64,000 nt of DNA from Marinobacterium litorale DSM 23545 (GCF_000428985.1 NZ_AUAZ01000023.1:1-64000); one strand, 5' to 3'. Positions 51,461-61,795 are shown, numbered from the stretch's first letter. Notes: generated by a model from the sequence alone, not told the origin. Numbers and translations: made by a program.

Positions 51461-52387
51461 TTACAGCCGGCTTGCGCCGGGGGCGAACGTGTCGGTGACC
51501 GAGGCCTGGGGCCCCGGGACCGACTCTCCAGACTGCTCCGATACCGGGAAGACCGCATTGATCTGACCGGTACCCGAGCTGCCGAAGTAGGGGGTGATAA
51601 TTTCGGCCGACTGGTCATAGTCGGACCAGCCCAGAGCGCCGAGCATCATGGCAGTATCATGCATAAAACCTTCGCCGTGACCTTTGGCGGCGTATTCGGG
51701 CAGCATCTCGCAGAAGGTTTTCCAGTCACCGCGCTTCCACATCTCGACCACTTCGTTATCCAGTGTCTCGAGGAACGGGCTCCAGACCCGGGTCGAGAAG
51801 TCCGGGGCCTGGCCGTTCTGAGCGAAGCGGTGAGACAGGGAACCGCTGGCAAAGAAAGCGACCGTGCCGTCGTAATGCTCCTCGACCGCCTTACGCATGG
51901 CCCAGCCCAGACGAGCGGAGTCATTGAGGTAGTGCACCGTGCACATGGCCGAGACCGAGACCACCTTGAAGTGGCGGTCTTCATTCATATAGCGCATGGG
52001 GACCAGGGTGCCGTATTCGGGGTCCAGGGTGGTGTTATCATGGGCCAGCGTTTCAACGCCCTGCTTGTTGCACTCTTCGGCCAGAATACGGCCCAGTTCC
52101 GGGTTGCCGTCCAGTTCGAACTCCATATTGGAGATGAAGTGCGGCAGCTCGTTGCTGGTGTAATTACCCTTGTAGTGCGGCGCACAGTTAATGTGGTAGT
52201 TGGCGTTGACCAGCCAGTGGGTATCGAATACGACGATGGTATCGACACCCATCTCACGGCAGCGGCGTCCGATCTCTTTGTGGCCGTCAATAGCCGCTTG
52301 ACGGAACCCTTTCTGCGGGCCGTCCAGCTCCGACAGGTACATGGACGGAACGTGTGTGATTTTTGCAACCAGTGCCAGTTTACCCAT
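51461..52387 (-). CDS. hpaD: Homoprotocatechuate 2,3-dioxygenase, copy 2
   Basis: A 308-residue extradiol dioxygenase nearly identical to copy 1 (about 18 differences counted by eye over the whole length). His12, His57 and the HGEGFMHD glutamate region are kept, and so is the 25-residue Ser/Pro-rich C-terminal tail. It differs from copy 1 in the CRQAA/FRQAA and HWAGNY/HYKGNY positions, which lie near the ring-binding loops. It follows a Bcr/CflA gene and the aldehyde dehydrogenase gene on the same strand. It lacks the split promoter element of copy 1 and is probably driven from upstream. Confidence 0.93.
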   Translation of the reverse strand: MGKLALVAKITHVPSMYLSELDGPQKGFRQAAIDGHKEIGRRCREMGVDTIVVFDTHWLVNANYHINCAPHYKGNYTSNELPHFISNMEFELDGNPELGRILAEECNKQGVETLAHDNTTLDPEYGTLVPMRYMNEDRHFKVVSVSAMCTVHYLNDSARLGWAMRKAVEEHYDGTVAFFASGSLSHRFAQNGQAPDFSTRVWSPFLETLDNEVVEMWKRGDWKTFCEMLPEYAAKGHGEGFMHDTAMMLGALGWSDYDQSAEIITPYFGSSGTGQINAVFPVSEQSGESVPGPQASVTDTFAPGASRL

Positions 52388-52432
52388 GTCAATTTCCTCT
52401 GATTCTTAAAATGTGTGTGAGACTGAGATCGC

Positions 52433-53638
52433 TTAGCGGGTCTCGGCCAGCTGTTGTCGCTGACGATTAACCGCGAACGCATGAGATCCCAGAGCTGCCA
52501 AGGGCGCCAGGCAGATGCAGACCGCGATCGGCAGCACACCTTCACCTAACAACAGGGGCATGAGCTGAGCGATCAGTGCCCCGGTAAGCAGTTGAATAAA
52601 GCCCATCAGGCCGGAAGCGGTTGCTGCCGACGTGGTTGAACAACTAATGGCCGCTGATTGTGCATTGGGCTGGCTGAGCCCCCGGCCGAAGGTGACCAGT
52701 GCCATCGGCAGAAACAGCGTCATGAAATTGAGAGCGCCGCCCAGCGCGAACAGCAACAGACACACTGCGCCGGTGAGCGATGTCAGGTTGCCTGCCAGTA
52801 CGACCTGATCGATGCTTGCCCGGCGTGCCAGCCGAGTGGACAGAAAACTGCCCGCCATGAATGCCAGGGAAACCGCCAGGAACCAGGTGCCGAACTGGGC
52901 CGAATTGCCTCCGAGACGATCGACAATGTAGGGCGCGGAGCCCACAAACATGTAAAACGCCGCAGCGATAAATGTGGTGGACAAGGCGTAGCCCAGATAG
53001 CCGGCGGACTGAAAGACCTGCGCGTAACGTTCAATCACCGGTTTGATCCGCAGACTCTCGGAGCGCTCGTGGCAGGTTTCAGGCAGCTGCAAGGCGGCCA
53101 CCAACAGTGCCACGGCTCCCATACAGAGCGAGACGTAGAAGATGGCGTTCCAGCCTGCCCACAGGTTCAGATAGCCTCCCACCGTTGGTGCGATAGACTG
53201 GGCGATGGCGATCGCCATCACGATATAGCCCATGCGCCCGGCGGCACCTTCGCGGCCGTAGATGTCGATGATAATGGTACGGGCCAGAACCATCGCCGCG
53301 CTGCCCCCCAGCGCCTGGAGTACACGCCCGGCGATCAGCATCACCACATCCGGTGCCAGGGCGGCGAGCAGGCTGCCCAGCGTGTGCAGCGCAAGGCCGG
53401 CCAACAGGATCGGACGACGACCCAGATGATCGGCCAGGGGACCGGACAATAACTGCCCAAACGCCAGCGTGAACAGGTAAGCGGTAAAGCTAAGCTGGAT
53501 GACTCCGACATCCGTTTGCAGCTCCCGTGCAGCATCCGGCATGGCCGGGACAAACAGGTTGAGCGCCAGCGGGCTGGCCATGGCGATCAATGTCATCAAC
53601 GCGACGGATGGAGCTTTGCTTGGCGGTATCGGAGTCAT
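52433..53638 (-). CDS. Bcr/CflA family MFS transporter, second copy
   Basis: A 401-residue 12-TM MFS protein of the Bcr/CflA group: SPLALNLFVPAMPDAARELQTDVGVIQLSFTAYLFTLAFGQLLSGPLADHLGRRPILLAG and LQALGGSAAMVLARTIIIDIYG. It lies between the aldehyde dehydrogenase and hpaD2 genes in one direction, 13 and 45 bp apart, so the three form an operon. It is not a close copy of the 50.2 kb transporter. Export of toxic intermediates or uptake of substrate are both possible. Confidence 0.9.
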   Translation of the reverse strand: MTPIPPSKAPSVALMTLIAMASPLALNLFVPAMPDAARELQTDVGVIQLSFTAYLFTLAFGQLLSGPLADHLGRRPILLAGLALHTLGSLLAALAPDVVMLIAGRVLQALGGSAAMVLARTIIIDIYGREGAAGRMGYIVMAIAIAQSIAPTVGGYLNLWAGWNAIFYVSLCMGAVALLVAALQLPETCHERSESLRIKPVIERYAQVFQSAGYLGYALSTTFIAAAFYMFVGSAPYIVDRLGGNSAQFGTWFLAVSLAFMAGSFLSTRLARRASIDQVVLAGNLTSLTGAVCLLLFALGGALNFMTLFLPMALVTFGRGLSQPNAQSAAISCSTTSAATASGLMGFIQLLTGALIAQLMPLLLGEGVLPIAVCICLAPLAALGSHAFAVNRQRQQLAETR

Positions 53639-53651
53639 CGGCGGCCTTACC

Positions 53652-55070
<1,419 letters not shown>

Positions 55071-55175
55071 AGGGCTCTCCGGCAAATCGCTTCGGGAGGT
55101 CCGCAGGGCGATAAACGTGGGCGACCTTTTCAGCAAAGACAGCCAGCAACCGCTGTGGGCATCCGGAATCGACAA

Positions 55176-55195
55176 TTACTTAATATATTAATTAA
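55176..55195. promoter_or_regulatory. HpaR-like palindrome, aldehyde dehydrogenase promoter, distal
   Basis: TTACTTAATATATTAATTAA matches 16 of 20 positions of the consensus. It lies 106 bp upstream of the aldehyde dehydrogenase start and 5 bp from the next copy. Confidence 0.5.
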
Positions 55196-55200
55196 TAACT

Positions 55201-55220
55201 TTAGATAACATGTTAACTAA
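55201..55220. promoter_or_regulatory. HpaR-like palindrome, best copy
   Basis: TTAGATAACATGTTAACTAA is a 20-bp palindrome with one mismatched pair and matches 19 of 20 consensus positions. It sits between the aldehyde dehydrogenase (start 55070) and the 3' end of hpaR (55260), consistent with control of the dehydrogenase operon by a dimeric MarR-type repressor. Confidence 0.65.
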
Positions 55221-55259
55221 AGTCAATGCGTAATGTTCAGTGTAGTCGAGGAAGGCCGC

Positions 55260-55682
55260 TTACAGTCTGATGTTGCAGACCTTGGTCAGCAGCGCGTGCA
55301 GCATATCCATGTCTTCCGGGGAGAGCTTATCGGTCAGGTCACGGTAGCGCTGCTCCAGGCGTGGGCTCAGTTCGGAGAACATCGCCTTGGCTTTATCCGT
55401 CAGGCTGATCAGTATGCGTCGCTGGTCTTCTGGTGACTTGCGGCGCTTGATGTAACCATTCTGCTCCAGGCGGCTGATGATGCCGGTCAGGCTTGGGCTG
55501 AGAATACAGCACAGATCCGCCAGCTGCTTTGACTCTAGCTCCTCATACTCGTTCAGCGCGCGAATTACGCGCCATTGCTGCTCAGTCATCGGGATTTCCT
55601 GAAGAATAGGCCGGAAAAAACCCATGGTGACTTCACGTGCTTTCAGGAGCTTGAGGGGAATGGAGTCTTCGAACTTGCGCAT
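55260..55682 (-). CDS. hpaR: MarR-family regulator HpaR of homoprotocatechuate catabolism
   Basis: A 140-residue MarR regulator. The start SIPLKLLKAREVTMGFFRPIL with MTEQQWRVIRAL matches HpaR/HpcR, the repressor of homoprotocatechuate genes in Enterobacteria, and the winged helix LSPSLTGIISRLEQNGYIKRRKSPEDQRRILISLT lies in the middle. HpaR is released by 4-hydroxyphenylacetate or 3,4-dihydroxyphenylacetate-type ligands. A weak copy of the common palindrome lies in its own upstream region (55749-55768), consistent with autoregulation. Confidence 0.92.
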   Translation of the reverse strand: MRKFEDSIPLKLLKAREVTMGFFRPILQEIPMTEQQWRVIRALNEYEELESKQLADLCCILSPSLTGIISRLEQNGYIKRRKSPEDQRRILISLTDKAKAMFSELSPRLEQRYRDLTDKLSPEDMDMLHALLTKVCNIRL

Positions 55683-55748
55683 ATATTTGGACTACTTGCT
55701 GCGTGTGTGAGTGGACGCGATATCCGTTGCAAATCTGCAATCCTATAT

Positions 55749-55768
55749 TTTATTAATGTATTAACTAA
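55749..55768. promoter_or_regulatory. HpaR-like palindrome upstream of hpaR
   Basis: TTTATTAATGTATTAACTAA matches 15 of 20 consensus positions with a perfect AACTAA right end. It is 66 bp upstream of the hpaR start codon, in the short gap to the LysR gene. Confidence 0.45.
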
Positions 55769-55777
55769 TGTCCAGCG

Positions 55778-56713
55778 TTATTGAAGTCCTTTCGTTTCAT
55801 GCCGGTATTGGTCCTGCTCCCACGGCTGTCCATCGCTAAACCATTCCACCAGAAAATCGAGCATGGTGCGCACCGAAGCCGGCAGGTGCTGTCTGGACAG
55901 ATAGACACCCCAAATAACCAGTTCAGGCGGGCTCCATTCAGGAAGTAACTCTATCAAACTGCCGTCATCTATTTTCGGGTTGGCGAGATAGGTCGGCAGT
56001 TGAACGATGCCGGTGCCGGCAAGCGCCGACTCCATCAAAATAGAGGCTTCATTAGCGGTCAGGTTGCCGCTGACAGCCACAGTCACCTCCTCTCCCTGTT
56101 GGTTGTTGAAGCGCCATTCGCTCTTGCCAAAGTTGGTATAGGTCAGGCAGTTGTGCGCCTTGAGTGACAATGGATCCGCCGGCGCGGTGTGGTGTTGCAG
56201 GTAAGCCGGTGATGCGCAAATCACCGAGCGGCAGGGGGCGATCCGGCGAGCGACCAGGTTGGGATCGAGTTCGCCGGTAATCCGAATGGCCAGGTCGACC
56301 CGCTCTTCAATCAGATTGACGGCACGGTCAGCGACCATAAGGTCAACCGCCACATCCGGGTAGCGGCGCAGGTATTCAGCCACCGCCCCGGCCAGGTGGG
56401 CCTGCCCAAAGGAGATGCTGGTCGTCATACGGAGTTGGCCGCGGGGGGCTGTATCACGCTCGCCCACTGTGGATTTCAGATCCTGTGTCATCGCCAGTAC
56501 CTGTTCACACTGGCGCAGACAGGCTTCCCCGGCCGCCGTCAAAGAGACCCGGCGTGTGGAGCGCTGCAATAACCGTGTACCCAACCAGGTTTCCAGTTCC
56601 CTGACATACCGGGTTGCTTTGACGCGGGTAATATCGAGGTGGTCCGCAGCGGCCGTAAAGCCCCCCCGCTTAGCCACTTCAGCAAATACCCGCATGGCTG
56701 TGAGTCGATCCAT
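55778..56713 (-). CDS. LysR family regulator
   Basis: A 311-residue LysR regulator of the CrgA/AaeR-like type: MDRLTAMRVFAEVAKRGGFTAAADHLDITRVKATRYVRELETWLG, followed by RLLQRSTRRVSLT and an effector domain (about 90-300). It is divergent from the nitroreductase gene across a 124-bp region holding an AGTAA-CAT-TTACT dyad. Its target is probably the nitroreductase/DsbA pair; it lies on the same strand as hpaR but 95 bp away and need not belong to that unit. Confidence 0.87.
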   Translation of the reverse strand: MDRLTAMRVFAEVAKRGGFTAAADHLDITRVKATRYVRELETWLGTRLLQRSTRRVSLTAAGEACLRQCEQVLAMTQDLKSTVGERDTAPRGQLRMTTSISFGQAHLAGAVAEYLRRYPDVAVDLMVADRAVNLIEERVDLAIRITGELDPNLVARRIAPCRSVICASPAYLQHHTAPADPLSLKAHNCLTYTNFGKSEWRFNNQQGEEVTVAVSGNLTANEASILMESALAGTGIVQLPTYLANPKIDDGSLIELLPEWSPPELVIWGVYLSRQHLPASVRTMLDFLVEWFSDGQPWEQDQYRHETKGLQ

Positions 56714-56737
56714 ATTTGTTCGGTCTATGAAACAAAA

Positions 56738-56750
56738 AGTAACATTTACT
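56738..56750. promoter_or_regulatory. Dyad in the LysR/nitroreductase divergent promoter
   Basis: AGTAA-CAT-TTACT is a perfect 5-bp inverted repeat in the 124-bp space between the divergent genes, 25 bp from the LysR start. Confidence 0.4.
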
Positions 56751-56837
56751 GGTATTTTTTCGATCTAATCAAGAGGGTAGAGTGCTCGAATCTTACATTG
56801 GAGGCGAGCCCTCACGACACGCTCTTGGAGGTCAATC

Positions 56838-57428
56838 ATGAAATCCCTTATCAGCCAGGATGCGCTGGACCAGCTTTTTTACCAGGCGCACAGTTTTAAT
56901 CAGTTCACCGACCAGCCGGTCAGTGACGAGCAGATCGTTCAGTTGTACGAGCTCCTGAAATGGGGTCCGACCTCAATGAATACGCAGCCTGCACGGTATC
57001 TGTTCATACAAAGCACAGAGGCCAAAGAGCGTCTGCTGCCTGCGATGCTGGCAAGCAATGTGGAGAAAACGCGGCATGCGCCCTTAACGGTTATCGTCGC
57101 CAGTGACAGCGAGTTTTACGAGCACCTGCCAACGCAGTTCAAGGCCTACGATGCCGCGCCCATGTTTCGCGAGAATAAAGAGCTTGCAAAGGCGACGGCC
57201 TTCCGCAATGGATCGTTGCAGGGGGCTTACCTGATGATCGCAGCACGGGCGCTGGGTCTGGACTGTGGCGCCATGAGTGGATTTGATCCGGAAAAAGTGA
57301 ATGCGACATTTTTCCCTGAGGGGCGGTGGAAGGTTAATTTTATTGTGAACCTGGGTTACGGCGTTGACGGTGGGCATCACCCGCGGGGTGAGCGGCTGGC
57401 CTTTGATCAGGTCGCCCGGGTACTTTGA
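56838..57428 (+). CDS. Nitroreductase family protein (RutE/HadB-like, malonic semialdehyde reductase type)
   Basis: A 196-residue FMN-dependent nitroreductase-fold protein. LYELLKWGPTSMNTQPARYLFIQS is the FMN/dimer motif of the RutE/HadB subgroup, and QGAYLMIAARALGLDCGAMSGFDPEKVNATFF and VNFIVNLGYG are also typical. RutE members reduce 3-oxopropanoate-like aldehydes in pyrimidine use; here no rut gene is present and the substrate may be another aldehyde, quinone or nitroaromatic. It is followed after 9 bp by the DsbA-family gene. Confidence 0.85.
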   Translation: MKSLISQDALDQLFYQAHSFNQFTDQPVSDEQIVQLYELLKWGPTSMNTQPARYLFIQSTEAKERLLPAMLASNVEKTRHAPLTVIVASDSEFYEHLPTQFKAYDAAPMFRENKELAKATAFRNGSLQGAYLMIAARALGLDCGAMSGFDPEKVNATFFPEGRWKVNFIVNLGYGVDGGHHPRGERLAFDQVARVL

Positions 57429-57437
57429 GGCAGGTTC

Positions 57438-58064
57438 ATGAAGCCATTTAAGCTGCACTACATATTCGATCCGCTATGCGGCTGGTGCTATGCCGCGGAG
57501 CCTTTACTGGCGGTGGCTCAGGCCAACTCGGCCTTCGAGCTGGTTCTCCACGGTGGCTGGCTCATGCGCGGGCAGAGAATCGCGCCTGCCATGCGTGCTC
57601 ATATTGCCAGCGCCGACCGCCGTATCGAGCAACTGACAGGGCAGCCATTCGGTGAGGGATATCTGAATGGTTTGCTTCAAGATCCTGAAACCGTTCTGGA
57701 TTCCAGGCCGCCCATTACCGCAATCCTTGCGGCTGGCTCGCTGGGGGTTGATCCGTTCGCCATGCAGCGGTCGATTCAGCACGCGCACTATGAACAGGGG
57801 CTCAGGGTATCGGAGCTGGACACACTGGCCGGCCTCGCCACGACCTTAGGTATAGACTCCAATGCTTTTTTGAGTGCTTTTTCACAGCAGAGCAAAGTTG
57901 TTATGGGTCATATTGATGAGTCGTTGAGGCTACTGGAAGCGGCCGGAGGCGGGGGCTTTCCAACGCTGCTGCTGGAAACGGGGGCGGGCATGAAGCGCCT
58001 CGATCTTGCCGGTTACTACGGAAAACCGGACCAGTGGCGTGCTTTTCTGGCTGCCAGTGTGTGA
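57438..58064 (+). CDS. DsbA-family thioredoxin-fold protein (FrnE/2-hydroxychromene isomerase-like)
   Basis: A 208-residue cytoplasmic protein of the DsbA superfamily. The N-terminal FDPLCGWCYAAEPLL contains a CxxC motif (C14-G-W-C17 approximately), and the helical insertion plus GGGGFPTLLLETG cis-proline loop are typical of FrnE-like proteins. There is no signal peptide. It is co-transcribed with the nitroreductase. It may be an oxidoreductase or glutathione-dependent isomerase of ring metabolism; the family is functionally diverse. Confidence 0.82.
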   Translation: MKPFKLHYIFDPLCGWCYAAEPLLAVAQANSAFELVLHGGWLMRGQRIAPAMRAHIASADRRIEQLTGQPFGEGYLNGLLQDPETVLDSRPPITAILAAGSLGVDPFAMQRSIQHAHYEQGLRVSELDTLAGLATTLGIDSNAFLSAFSQQSKVVMGHIDESLRLLEAAGGGGFPTLLLETGAGMKRLDLAGYYGKPDQWRAFLAASV

Positions 58065-58073
58065 GGGCTGGTT

Positions 58074-58117
58074 CAAGCGGTTAGACGCCCGACATTATGT
58101 CGGACGTCTGCCGCTTG
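58074..58117. terminator. Long imperfect hairpin between convergent genes
   Basis: CAAGCGG, AGACG and CCGACA on the left pair with TGTCGG, CGTCT and CCGCTTG on the right around a TTA loop, giving about 18 pairs with two small internal loops. It lies between the ends of the DsbA-family (+) and hpaD3 (-) genes. No T-run follows on either side, so it may act as a bidirectional Rho-assisted terminator. Confidence 0.5.
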
Positions 58118-58190
58118 TGCTCAGCAAGCCTTGGGATCGTTGAGGTATCTGTGTCAGTACCTGCTGATCCGGAAGCACCGTTGGAAACAA

Positions 58191-59042
58191 TCAGACCGGG
58201 AATACAACGTTGGCCTGACCAGTGCCGGAGCTCGGGAAATATTCTCCCAGCAATTCGCCCTTGCCCTCATACTTATCCCAGCCCAGGGCACCGAACAGCA
58301 TGGCGGTATCATGCATGCCACCTTCGCCACAGCAGTACTGGGCATATTCCGGGAGCATCTTCAGGAAGGTTGCTATCTCGCCGTTCTGCCACAGCTCCAG
58401 CACGCGCAGGTCGACCTGGCGGTTGAATTCACGGGAGATTGTAAAGGCGCCATTGTTGGCCACGTAGAGCTCGTTTTCCCAGATTTTGTGGGATAGGGAG
58501 CCGGATGCAATCAGAGCGACTTTGCCGTCACACTGTTTGATCGCTTCAGCGATCGCTTCACCAAGCACGCGGGAGTCGTTCAGGCTGTGAACGGTGCACC
58601 AGGCGGCAACTGAAACCACTTTCATCTCTGAATCTGGATCCATGTAATGCATCGGAACCAGGGTGCCGTATTCCAGGTCCAGCGTCTCTACCTGATGGGA
58701 TAGGGTGAATACGCCCTTATCAGTAGCAGCCGCTGCAATAGCGTCGCCCAGTGCGGGGTAGCCCTTGTATTCGTATTCCAGATTCTGGATGAAGTGGGGG
58801 AACTCGTGGCTGGTGTAAACACCCTTGAAGTGTTCGTTGCTGTTGATATGGAAGCCGGCGTTAACCAACCAGTGGGTATCCAGCACAATCACGGTATCGA
58901 CACCCAGCTCCCGCATCCGGCGACCGATTTCACGATGGCCATCGATTGCACTTTGCCGGCAGCCTTCCAGCTTGCCCGGCTTTTCTGATAGCAGCATTGT
59001 TGGCACATGCGTAACTTTTGCAGCAAATACAAGCTCGCCCAT
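58191..59042 (-). CDS. hpaD: Homoprotocatechuate 2,3-dioxygenase, copy 3 (diverged)
   Basis: A 283-residue extradiol dioxygenase of the same family as copies 1 and 2, but much more different: MGELVFAAKVTHVPTMLLSEKPGKLEGCRQSAIDGHREIGRRMRELGVDTVIVLDTHWLVN. His12 and His57 and the CGEGGMHD glutamate region are kept, with YFPSSGTGQANVVFPV ending the protein at the normal length; the 25-residue tail of copies 1 and 2 is missing. It is closest in length to E. coli HpaD and is the copy with HpaR-like sites in its promoter, so it is the likely canonical enzyme of the hpa regulon. Monocistronic. Confidence 0.92.
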   Translation of the reverse strand: MGELVFAAKVTHVPTMLLSEKPGKLEGCRQSAIDGHREIGRRMRELGVDTVIVLDTHWLVNAGFHINSNEHFKGVYTSHEFPHFIQNLEYEYKGYPALGDAIAAAATDKGVFTLSHQVETLDLEYGTLVPMHYMDPDSEMKVVSVAAWCTVHSLNDSRVLGEAIAEAIKQCDGKVALIASGSLSHKIWENELYVANNGAFTISREFNRQVDLRVLELWQNGEIATFLKMLPEYAQYCCGEGGMHDTAMLFGALGWDKYEGKGELLGEYFPSSGTGQANVVFPV

Positions 59043-59063
59043 TGCGGTTCTCCCGTTTTTGTT

Positions 59064-59083
59064 TTGGTTTACATATTAACTAT
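59064..59083. promoter_or_regulatory. HpaR-like palindrome at hpaD3, proximal
   Basis: TTGGTTTACATATTAACTAT matches 16 of 20 consensus positions. It ends 21 bp before the hpaD3 start codon, so a bound protein would block transcription. Confidence 0.55.
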
Positions 59084-59096
59084 GTAACTTTAAAAA

Positions 59097-59116
59097 ATAA
59101 TTAATATATTAAGTAA
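59097..59116. promoter_or_regulatory. HpaR-like palindrome at hpaD3, distal
   Basis: ATAATTAATATATTAAGTAA matches 15 of 20 positions. Together with the proximal copy it forms a pair 33 bp centre to centre, close to three helical turns, compared with 25 bp for the pair at the aldehyde dehydrogenase. Confidence 0.5.
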
Positions 59117-59223
59117 ATTACAAATAAGCCGCCTACAAGTCAATGTGACTTTCTGTTTTAGGCGGGCTTTTACCGGTTGAGTTGACCGGGATCAGTGTTT
59201 ACGAAACGCTGCGACAAAAAACA

Positions 59224-60129
59224 TCACTCTTGCTGTTTTCTAAACTGCTGAGCGGTCATGCCGGTATGCTTCTTGAAGAACCGAGAGAAGTAAGCCGGGT
59301 CGGTAAAGCCCAACGCATAACAGATCTCATTGCTGGTGTGGCTAGTAAAGGTCAGCATGCGTTTGGCTTCCTGAATCAGGCGGTCATGTATCAGTTTCTT
59401 AGGCGACCGGTTGCTGATTCGATGACAGATCTGGTTGAGCCGGCTTTCGGATACGCCGATCTGCTCGGTGTAGCGAGGTAATTGCCACTGTTCGCGGAAG
59501 TGCTCTTCGATCAGGTCGGAAAAACGGTGGAAAAGCCGCAGGTCATCATTATTGACCGCGACGCTGTCAGAGTGTGGAGTAGCGAGTCGTGCGATGCGTA
59601 CCAGCAGCAAGCGCACCAATGAATCCATGGCCAGGTTCTTGGCGGGCAGAGACTGCGACCATTCCGCCCGGATATTGCGCAGGGTCTGGGCCAGACGGGT
59701 CCACTGGGAGCGTTGTTCCTTGGGCAGATTGCCGCGCTCGATACAGATCCCGACGCTGAGGTCGGTCTCTATCTCCTGTTCGAGCCCGTCCTTCATCAGT
59801 TGCCAGAGTAGGGACTGATGAATCGTCAGTACATGACCGCGTGCATCCCTTGAGGTTAGAAACGAGTGGGGTGTGGATGCAGGAGTCAGGAAGCAGGCCG
59901 GGCCTGTGACCTGGTAGATCAGATCATCTATATGAAAATTGATCGGACCCCGGTCGATGTAGTGAATCTGGATATATTGCGCGTGGCGGTGAACCGGCAT
60001 GTCACGACCGAAGAAGTCGGCCAGATTCTCCAGCTCATCATAATGGATCGGCGCGTCAATGTAGCGCTGATCGTAATCCTGTCCCAGGATGATATTGGGA
60101 ATCCATTCGATGTGTCTGGGGTCGGTCAC
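59224..60129 (-). CDS. hpaA: AraC-family regulator HpaA of 4-hydroxyphenylacetate use
   Basis: A 301-residue AraC-type regulator. The N-terminal cupin-like domain (about 20-110, PVHRHAQYIQIHYIDRGPINFHIDDLIYQVTGPACFLTP) senses the ligand, and the C-terminal double helix-turn-helix (about 200-300, AKRMLTFTSHTSNEICYALGFTDPAYFSRFFKKHTGMTAQQFR) binds DNA. HpaA activates the hpaBC hydroxylase in Enterobacteria in response to 4-hydroxyphenylacetate. Here it is the distal visible gene of the hpaI-G1-G2-E operon, 65 bp after hpaE, and might activate the flavin hydroxylase genes at 31-33 kb. Confidence 0.9.
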   Translation of the reverse strand: MTDPRHIEWIPNIILGQDYDQRYIDAPIHYDELENLADFFGRDMPVHRHAQYIQIHYIDRGPINFHIDDLIYQVTGPACFLTPASTPHSFLTSRDARGHVLTIHQSLLWQLMKDGLEQEIETDLSVGICIERGNLPKEQRSQWTRLAQTLRNIRAEWSQSLPAKNLAMDSLVRLLLVRIARLATPHSDSVAVNNDDLRLFHRFSDLIEEHFREQWQLPRYTEQIGVSESRLNQICHRISNRSPKKLIHDRLIQEAKRMLTFTSHTSNEICYALGFTDPAYFSRFFKKHTGMTAQQFRKQQE

Positions 60130-60194
60130 TGTCAGTCTTATCAGTTAAAGGCGGCAGCGGACCGTTATCTGTCCGCTGCCAGCAGTGTATCAGA

Positions 60195-61730
60195 TCAGCC
60201 TTTACCCAGCTGCGGTACGCGGTGGGTACCGTGTGCGATACAGACGTTCTTGGTTTCCATGTAGAAGTCGAAGCTCCAGTCGCCGCCGTCGCGACCGATG
60301 CCGGACATCTTGATACCACCGAACGGAGAGGGCAGGTTACGGTTGTTCTCGGAGTTCACCCACAGCATGCCCGCTTCGACGTGCTTGGCCATACGCATGG
60401 CGCGGCCGGTGTTCTCGGTCCAGATGTAACCGGACAGACCGTACTCGGTATCGTTGGCTATCTTGATCGCTTCCTCTTCGGTGTCGAAGGAGATGGCGGT
60501 CAGTACCGGCCCGAAGATCTCTTCCTGGGCGATGCGCATCTGGTTGTTGGCACCGGTGAAAAGAGTCGGCTCCAGATAGTTGCCGGTCGGATTGATATTG
60601 CCCTGAGCAGTATCGATACGCTTACCGCCGACGGCGATGTTAGCACCGTCCTCTTTAGCGATATCGAAGTAGCTCAACACCTTGTTGTAGTGCTCGGTGG
60701 CGACCAGCGGACCCACTTCGGTGTTCGGATCCAGAGAATGTCCGACTTTCAGGTTGCGGACACGCTGCTCCAGGGCTGCCATGAACTTGTCACGGATACC
60801 GCTCTGGATCAGCAGACGGCTGGAGGAGGTGCAACGCTGACCGTTGAGGCTGTAGATCATGAAGACAACGGCATCCAGTGCACGTTCGAAGTCCGCATCG
60901 TCAAAGACGATAACCGGGTTCTTGCCGCCCAGCTCGAAGTGCATACGCTTGAGGGTGTCGGCACCCTGACGCATGATGTGCGAACCGGTGGCCGATTCAC
61001 CGACCAGGGCAACCGCCTTAATCGCCGGATGTTCGGTCATGCGCTTGCCAGCCGTTTCGCCAAAGCCGTTAACCATGTTCCAGACACCCTTGGGCAGAAC
61101 TTCGTCAGCGATCTCAGCCAGAATGTAGGCGCTCAGGGGGGTCAACTCGGCCGGTTTGTGAACCACGGTGCAACCTGCTGCCAGCGCGGGTGCGATCTTC
61201 CAGGTGGAGAGCATGAACGGCGTATTCCAGGGGGTGATGATACCCACGGGGCCGATCGCTTTACGCACGGTGTAGTTGGTGTGCTCTTCCTGGTGCAGGG
61301 CCAGGCCGTTCTGGGCTTCCGGTGCCTTGTCGGCGAAGAAACGGAAGTTGGCTGCGCCACGCACCGCCGCCTGCTTCATAAAGCGAATCGCCTGACCGCA
61401 GTCCATGGACTCGACCAATGCGATTTCGTCGGCACGCTCGACCAGGCGATCAGCGAACTTGTTCAGCAGACGCTTGCGCTCGGCACCGGGAGTGGCAGAC
61501 CATTCTTCGAATGCGTTCTCAGCCGCTTCACAGGCTGCATCCATATCGGCAACAGAGCCTGCCATCACTTTACCGATGGAGCTGTTGTCGGTGGGGGTGT
61601 AGTTATCGTATTCGCTACCGCCGTTACCCAGGGTGAATTCACCGTTGATGTAGTGGCCGGTGGTGTTGTTCTTGAAACGCTCCAGGTACTGGGTGGCGCG
61701 TTCCATATTGGTATCGAAAGTGTCGCTCAT
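60195..61730 (-). CDS. hpaE: 5-carboxymethyl-2-hydroxymuconate semialdehyde dehydrogenase HpaE
   Basis: A 511-residue ALDH that oxidises the HpaD product to 5-carboxymethyl-2-hydroxymuconate. The start TNMERATQYLERFKNNTTGHYINGEF and GPVGIITPWNTPFMLSTWKIAPAL are typical of HpaE; the catalytic cysteine is in NGQRCTSSSRLL and the glutamate in FELGGKNP. It is about 20 residues longer than E. coli HpaE at the N terminus. The gene is 65 bp downstream of hpaG2. Confidence 0.94.
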   Translation of the reverse strand: MSDTFDTNMERATQYLERFKNNTTGHYINGEFTLGNGGSEYDNYTPTDNSSIGKVMAGSVADMDAACEAAENAFEEWSATPGAERKRLLNKFADRLVERADEIALVESMDCGQAIRFMKQAAVRGAANFRFFADKAPEAQNGLALHQEEHTNYTVRKAIGPVGIITPWNTPFMLSTWKIAPALAAGCTVVHKPAELTPLSAYILAEIADEVLPKGVWNMVNGFGETAGKRMTEHPAIKAVALVGESATGSHIMRQGADTLKRMHFELGGKNPVIVFDDADFERALDAVVFMIYSLNGQRCTSSSRLLIQSGIRDKFMAALEQRVRNLKVGHSLDPNTEVGPLVATEHYNKVLSYFDIAKEDGANIAVGGKRIDTAQGNINPTGNYLEPTLFTGANNQMRIAQEEIFGPVLTAISFDTEEEAIKIANDTEYGLSGYIWTENTGRAMRMAKHVEAGMLWVNSENNRNLPSPFGGIKMSGIGRDGGDWSFDFYMETKNVCIAHGTHRVPQLGKG

Positions 61731-61795
61731 TGTTTCTCTCCCGTGTTTATTAAACCCGGTGCAGCGCGGGGAGCGGCACCGGGGCGGGGTTGGAA

